A DNA stretch of 64,000 nucleotides from Malachius bipustulatus (taxonomy: Eukaryota > Arthropoda > Insecta > Coleoptera > Melyridae), in contig OU342637.1 of assembly GCA_910589415.1 (NCBI GenBank), positions 25,891,162 through 25,955,161 of the forward strand, in the 5' to 3' direction. Under the pieces are notes generated by a model. The model made no database searches. It saw only the letters and a program-made list of their open reading frames with translations, and was not told the origin of the DNA. Position numbers and translations under genes: made by a program. How positions within the stretch are numbered: position 1 is the first letter of the stretch; each line of letters begins with the position of its first letter. Of this stretch, positions 55,691 through 64,000 are shown in pieces.

Positions 55691-57068
55691 ACATTAAAGA
55701 GATTAAATAAATAAATGAAACTCAAAATAAGATGTATAACATAAATTTATTTTCGACTTTGTGATAAAAATACATTTACCCGGCTATTGTTTGCCAATTC
55801 TGAGGTATGAAATGTTATCGTCAATAAAACATGCCTATTGTAAATCAAAACTGGTAATATTGTCGAAGGTGATAACAAAATTACCACAAATTTTACGTGG
55901 GTGGATACATTTCTGTATTAAAATAGTCTTTCCTGAGTCCGTCACCTTTGAAAATGCACTCTTACAAAGTACAAACACTCTTGTTGAAAGTTAAAACAAT
56001 AAAAAAGAAAACAAACCGAGAAAGATGCATTTTCAAAGTAAGGGACTGCAAAAACGATCTAACAATGTGATCCTTATCAATATTACTGAAGCGATAACTA
56101 GTACAGATCCATCTGTAAAGGTCAATCAATACAAAAGTTCCAGTGAAAAGTTTCAAACGATTAAAAAAAAAAACAGCTTCTGCTTCTCTCGGCCAGCATC
56201 GTATCTAATAATCTATAAAGTAAAATTCAAATTGTATTAAACGCTATCTAAATATCCGATAAATCAAAAGACATAGACTTTACACAAAGTTACTAATTTT
56301 GCACATGTAAAACAGGAGCAATCTGTGTGTATTTTTAGGCAACATCGAGATGCTGTTTAAATCTCATCGATATTAATACTAGATTTAATTTTAATTACAA
56401 ATATATAGACAATGTACATCGTGTTCATGTTCGCCATTCGAGTCATGCTTCATCACTACACATTAAATAACAACTGGAAATTAAAGAAAATTATACAGTG
56501 CTGAACATTTTGCGTTATTTACATATTTATGTATGTATATTATGATGATGCAGGGTGAATTTTCGACTTTTACTACCCCCATCTCTTCTACTAGTTTTAA
56601 TCGTGTATGTAGTAAAAGACGAACCGTCAACCTTGCATTAAATATTATAACAAAATGAGAATCAATCCTAATTATTATTACGTTCAATAATTAAATTATC
56701 AATAATTCAAGTAAGGTAGCTAGAAAAATTTAAGAGTTATAACAACAGCTGTAAATTAATATTATCATTATCATTATTGTACCTATATACAATTCTGGAT
56801 TAAGTTAAATCATATAAAACCTAATAAATGTAATAATAAACATGTCATGGAGATCAAGTAGCGTATCTAAATATCTGGGTATCTCACATCATCATTAATC
56901 GTATCAGATCACTAATATCTTATTGTGTGATAGTTTTCTCTAATTAACCTCTTATTACACATAATTATCACAATTTTTATTAAAATTTATACTAGAGAAT
57001 GTTTATCACTGCGTGGTTTTGATTCAAACACTTCGAGTTCACATTCGCATGGCCTGGGCGTCTCTTCT
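55691..57068 (-). other. gro 3' flank / 3'UTR region
   Basis: Lies directly downstream of the gro stop on the minus strand. AT-rich and unique-looking, with TATTATTATT and TTATCATTATCATT tracts. The proximal part is 3'UTR. How far the transcript reaches is not certain. No other gene recognised. Confidence 0.5.
56976..56981 (-). terminator. Candidate gro polyadenylation signal
   Basis: AATAAA on the minus strand, 88 nt past the gro stop codon, followed by a TGTGATAATTATGTGTAAT stretch that could be the GU-rich downstream element. A 3'UTR of about 110 nt would be short for this gene family, so a distal site is also possible. Confidence 0.35.

Positions 57069-64000
<6,932 letters not shown>

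Overview
The window is eukaryotic nuclear DNA, almost certainly from an insect. It is AT-rich and mostly non-coding, carries many repeats, and has GT-AG introns interrupting two strongly conserved animal genes. The two proteins are insect-like, but I cannot name the species or order from this sequence. There are no bacterial operons, no CRISPR array and no complete rRNA or tRNA gene.

Two genes are certain, both on the minus strand. From the right edge (64000) down to 57069 lie the last six coding exons of groucho (gro/TLE), the WD40 co-repressor. They encode 505 residues, from the acidic CcN region through the SP linker and the whole WD40 propeller to the stop codon. All splice phases agree. 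The 5' part (Q and GP domains) lies beyond 64000. At 37805-38072 is the first coding exon of mex-3, a KH-domain RNA-binding protein. It ends inside the GxxG loop of the first KH domain. No later mex-3 exon is recognisable to the left, so positions 1-37804 are most simply its first intron, still open at the window edge. About 19 kb of repeat-rich DNA separates the gro stop from the mex-3 start.

The rest is a record of mobile DNA. (1) Several palindromic MITE-like elements run nearly edge to edge as hairpins: 34700-35392, 39533-40276, 45237-46086, 46349-47343 and 53550-54270, with a further partial one at 50790-51782. Most are flanked by TA, and several begin CAGGGTG. (2) A family with ends like CAGTGGCGGCTCG is filled with degenerate ~30-bp units built on AAAGTCCGGTCAGCTCG, often switching strand within one block. 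(3) There are pogo/Tigger-like remnants rich in TTATAACGAA. (4) There are local tandem arrays with units of roughly 100-600 bp at 2140, 9600, 13590, 31550, 39495, 44335, 54840 and 59460. Two nested insertions give a relative order of events.

Two short open frames (a signal-peptide-like one at 17507 and a terminal-exon-like one at 20435-20600), a tRNA-like B box near 34380, and a head-to-head pair of hammerhead-like motifs near 48700 are weak but worth checking. I see no clear new multi-gene system. The most unusual signal is the strand-switching GTCCGGTCAGCTCG arrays and the dense palindromic elements around mex-3.
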